Positions 3,337-6,155 of a DNA stretch of 6,155 bases are shown here, in pieces. The notes beneath the pieces are model-generated. The model was given only the letters and a program-made list of their open reading frames with translations, ran no database searches and was not told where the DNA came from. Origin of the DNA: Bifidobacterium breve (GTDB taxonomy: Bacteria > Actinomycetota > Acidimicrobiia > Acidimicrobiales > Ilumatobacteraceae); contig CALPPK020000083.1 in NCBI GenBank assembly GCA_943325435.2, forward strand, positions 1 through 6,155, in the 5' to 3' direction. Both the position numbers and the translations under genes were made by a program. Each line of letters starts with the position of its first letter. Positions within the stretch are counted from its first letter, which is position 1.

Positions 3337-6155
3337 ACGCTTCTTCTTCATCCCCGCATCCACTTGGCACACTCGCCTCTCAGGTAGCTAACGAGCCAGG
3401 CATCGATGCAATCGCTGGCCAGCGAGATGCAGTACTTGCAGTTCCGGAAGTTGCACGAGCAACAGTTCTTGCCGCTCTCATCAGCAACACAACGCGTCGC
3501 CCCATTGTCATCGCAACTCCAACCGGGACAATGGCGCAATCAATTGCAGAAGATCTCGCAGCATTTCTCGGTTCCGATGCAATTGAGTTTTTCCCATCAT
3601 GGGAAACACTCCCCTTTGAACGGGTTAGCCCTGCGGTTCTCACTATGGGCTCACGTATGCGCACCATGTGGCGAATGCGTCAAGGTGAAAAAGCTCCGGC
3701 TGTCATCGTTGCAGGCACACGCGCCTTGTTGCAGAAGCTTGCACCCGGATCAATAACGCTTGAACCAATTCAGATTTCTGTCGGCAGCACTCTGAATATT
3801 GATGCCTTGTGTGAGCAGCTGGTGCATTGCGGTTACCGCAGAGAAACAATCGTGGAGCACCGCGGTGAATTTGCGCGTCGTGGCGCCATTGTTGACATTT
3901 TTCCCAGCACTGATGACGAACCAATTCGTGTCGACATGTGGGGAGACGATGTTGACCGACTAACGCACTTCACTGTGGCGGATCAGCGAAGCACAGACGA
4001 AATCGCATCAGTAGAGATTTTTCCAGCCCGCGAATTGTTATATGTCGACGGCGTTCAAGATCGAGCTCGTGAACTTATTGCTGCAGAGCCATGGGGTCGC
4101 GAGCAATGGGAACGCTTGTCAGAAGGACAAATCTTCGACGGCATGGAAAGTTGGCTTCCGTGGCTAACAGAGTCTGACGATCTGTTAACAGACCATCTTG
4201 GTGATGATGCATTGGTCATCATGGTGGAACCACGACGAATGGGCGAACGGGCTCGTGACCTTCTTGCAGAAGAAGACGACCTCGCAAAAGCATTGGCTGC
4301 TTCCTGGGCGCGCGATGAGAACGTGTCATTCCCGCGCCTTCATGTTGAAGCCGAGCGCATATTTTCAACGAGTAACCGCACCCCAACTATCTCTCTGATT
4401 CCCACAGCAGAATCAGTTGATGGCCCAGCCGTACCTGCATCTGGTTGGGGACCCATCGTTCACGATCCTGCATCCTTCGTTCGCCGCATCAATGAAATGC
4501 TCAGCGAAAAGTGGAGCATTGTCGTAACGGCAGAAACTCCAGAATCAATTCCGCGACTAGTCGACATGATGCGTGGGCACGGAATTGATTTCACTGCCAC
4601 CAACGACGCAAAGAAGATCGCAACTCCGGGTGCATGGGTGACGCTTGCTCCGCAATCACGCGGAGCATCTCTTCCCAATTCTCGTGTCGCAATTATTTGC
4701 GAAGCTGATCTCAGCGGGCGTCGCCGCACACGTTCATCGCGTCACACCAAAGCACGATCATCTGGCACCGTCTTTGAAGACTTGCAGCCGGGTGGCTACG
4801 TGGTGCATGCACATCATGGTGTTGGTAAGTACGAAGGCATGGTCAAGCGCTCTATTGGTAGCGTCGAACGTGACTACTTACTCATTGCGTACAAGGGTGG
4901 CGACAAGCTCTATGTTCCGACCGAACAAATTGGAGTCATTCGTCAATATGTTGGCGGAGAAGCACCAACGTTGCATCGCATGGGCGGTTCAGACTTTGCC
5001 CGCGCCAAGTCTCGAGTGCGCTCTGCTGTTCGCGAAGTGGCACAAGAATTGGTACTGCTGTACCAGCGACGCGTTACGGCAGTTGGACATGCGTTTCCAC
5101 CCGATACTCCATGGCAATCAGAGATGGAGAATGCTTTCCCATTCATCGAAACCCCTGATCAGTTAGACGCTATTGCAGCAATCAAAACCGACATGGAGAG
5201 CGAAGTACCAATGGATCGCCTGCTGTGCGGCGATGTTGGCTTTGGAAAAACAGAAGTTGCAGTACGTGCAACGTTCAAAGCAATTCAAGATGGCAAACAA
5301 GTTGCAGTATTAGTGCCCACCACTCTTCTAGCCACACAGCACGGCAATACATTCTCAGAACGCTTCGCCGGCTACCCCATCAAAGTCGAAGTTCTCTCTC
5401 GCTTCCTCACTAATGCTGAAGCAAAGAAAGTTATTGCCGGTTTGAAGTCAGGTGATATTGATTGCGTCATCGGAACACATCGCCTATTGCAGGAAAGTAT
5501 TGAATTCAAGAATCTTGGACTTCTTGTTGTAGACGAAGAACAACGTTTTGGTGTTCAACACAAGGAAGCGATGAAACGCATGAAGACGAACGTGGATGTT
5601 CTCTCTATGTCGGCGACCCCAATTCCACGAACACTCGAAATGAGCCTCGTGGGAATTCGCGATTTGTCTTTGTTACAAACACCACCTGCAGACCGTCAGC
5701 CGATTCTTACTTTTGTTGGTGAACAAAGCGAACAAGTTGCTATCGAAGCAATTCGTCGTGAGTTGCTTCGTGAAGGCCAGGTGTTCTGGGTCCATAACCG
5801 AGTGCAATCCATCGAAGAACGCGCAGCAGAGATTCGTGAGTGGGTTCCAGAAGCACGCGTTGCAGTTGCTCACGGACAAATGGATGAAGCAATGCTCGAG
5901 CAGATTGTTCTTGACTTCTGGGAAGGCAACTTCGATGTGTTGGTCTGCACCACCATTATTGAAAGCGGCATCGACATGCCGACCGTAAACACTCTTGTTG
6001 TGGAACGAGCAGACCTACTTGGTCTCGGACAAATGCATCAGTTGCGCGGACGTGTTGGCCGCAGTGGGCATCGCGCATACGCGTACCTCTTTCATCCACG
6101 CGACAAAGTTCTCTCGCACGAGGCATATGAACGCCTTCGCACAATTGGTGAATCA
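3333..6155 (+). CDS. mfd: Transcription-repair coupling factor Mfd (3' end beyond window)
   Basis: Mfd is a DNA translocase that pushes stalled RNA polymerase off damaged template strands and recruits UvrA for nucleotide excision repair. The frame is open from GTG3333 to the window edge, giving 941 residues of an expected 1150-1200. In order it shows a UvrB-like N-terminal module with FPSWETLPFER (87-97), GTRALLQK (128-135) and RGEFARRGAIVDIFP (177-191); the RNA-polymerase-interacting domain from about 489 (YVVHAHHGVGKYEGM); Walker A GDVGFGKTE (633-641); Walker B DEEQ (734-737); motif III SATP (760-763); and motif VI QLRGRVGR (903-910). The rest of the motor and the autoinhibitory C-terminal domain are outside the window. 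GTG3333 is chosen because it shares GTGA with the pth stop, which implies translational coupling. The first in-frame ATG lies near 3531, after conserved sequence has begun. No frameshift or missing motif was seen. Confidence 0.95.
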   Translation, partial: MNASSSSPHPLGTLASQVANEPGIDAIAGQRDAVLAVPEVARATVLAALISNTTRRPIVIATPTGTMAQSIAEDLAAFLGSDAIEFFPSWETLPFERVSPAVLTMGSRMRTMWRMRQGEKAPAVIVAGTRALLQKLAPGSITLEPIQISVGSTLNIDALCEQLVHCGYRRETIVEHRGEFARRGAIVDIFPSTDDEPIRVDMWGDDVDRLTHFTVADQRSTDEIASVEIFPARELLYVDGVQDRARELIAAEPWGREQWERLSEGQIFDGMESWLPWLTESDDLLTDHLGDDALVIMVEPRRMGERARDLLAEEDDLAKALAASWARDENVSFPRLHVEAERIFSTSNRTPTISLIPTAESVDGPAVPASGWGPIVHDPASFVRRINEMLSEKWSIVVTAETPESIPRLVDMMRGHGIDFTATNDAKKIATPGAWVTLAPQSRGASLPNSRVAIICEADLSGRRRTRSSRHTKARSSGTVFEDLQPGGYVVHAHHGVGKYEGMVKRSIGSVERDYLLIAYKGGDKLYVPTEQIGVIRQYVGGEAPTLHRMGGSDFARAKSRVRSAVREVAQELVLLYQRRVTAVGHAFPPDTPWQSEMENAFPFIETPDQLDAIAAIKTDMESEVPMDRLLCGDVGFGKTEVAVRATFKAIQDGKQVAVLVPTTLLATQHGNTFSERFAGYPIKVEVLSRFLTNAEAKKVIAGLKSGDIDCVIGTHRLLQESIEFKNLGLLVVDEEQRFGVQHKEAMKRMKTNVDVLSMSATPIPRTLEMSLVGIRDLSLLQTPPADRQPILTFVGEQSEQVAIEAIRRELLREGQVFWVHNRVQSIEERAAEIREWVPEARVAVAHGQMDEAMLEQIVLDFWEGNFDVLVCTTIIESGIDMPTVNTLVVERADLLGLGQMHQLRGRVGRSGHRAYAYLFHPRDKVLSHEAYERLRTIGES

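Noticed and set aside
4645..5166. A 173-codon open frame on the + strand inside mfd
   Set aside because: It is out of frame with the intact Mfd reading, which carries the RNA-polymerase-interacting domain across the same bases, and its translation shows no motif.
1..6155. Mobile element, CRISPR array, riboswitch or novel defence or biosynthetic system
   Set aside because: No transposase, integrase, spaced repeat array, terminal inverted repeat or unassigned coding block was seen. The window is filled by housekeeping genes in a known actinobacterial order.

Overview
The window looks like a housekeeping segment of an Actinomycetota chromosome. The evidence is the gene order tRNA-Gln, glmU, prs, rplY (ctc), pth, mfd, all on the + strand, which is a familiar actinobacterial arrangement, together with the closeness of the Prs and Mfd proteins to that phylum. 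Base composition looks moderate (near 50% GC by eye, not computed), which is low for the phylum. An aquatic, low-to-mid GC lineage, perhaps within Acidimicrobiia or a similar group, is possible, but I cannot place it from sequence alone.

Layout: positions 22-92 hold a complete tRNA-Gln(TTG) without an encoded CCA. A GlmU-type uridylyltransferase follows at 134-910. It has every nucleotidyltransferase motif but stops just after that domain, so it lacks the usual C-terminal acetyltransferase half. Next come ribose-phosphate pyrophosphokinase (966-1973), ribosomal protein bL25 of the long CTC type (2057-2695) and peptidyl-tRNA hydrolase (2764-3336). The transcription-repair coupling factor Mfd starts at 3333, overlaps the pth stop by four bases and runs off the right edge at 6155 with 941 codons seen. 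No gene-free stretch reaches 300 bases; the longest gap is 83 bases, between prs and rplY.

How the genes relate: GlmU makes UDP-GlcNAc for the cell wall, Prs makes PRPP for nucleotides, His and Trp, bL25 binds 5S rRNA, Pth recycles peptidyl-tRNA, and Mfd removes stalled RNA polymerase and recruits repair. These are constitutive growth functions rather than a dedicated pathway. The gaps between genes contain short hairpins. Candidate TANNNT -10 boxes sit 6-8 bases before a possible start codon of prs, rplY and pth, which suggests leaderless transcripts rather than one simple operon. pth and mfd look translationally coupled.

I found no mobile element, CRISPR array, phage gene or other sign of a novel system. 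The most unusual features are the single-domain GlmU and the leaderless-promoter pattern.
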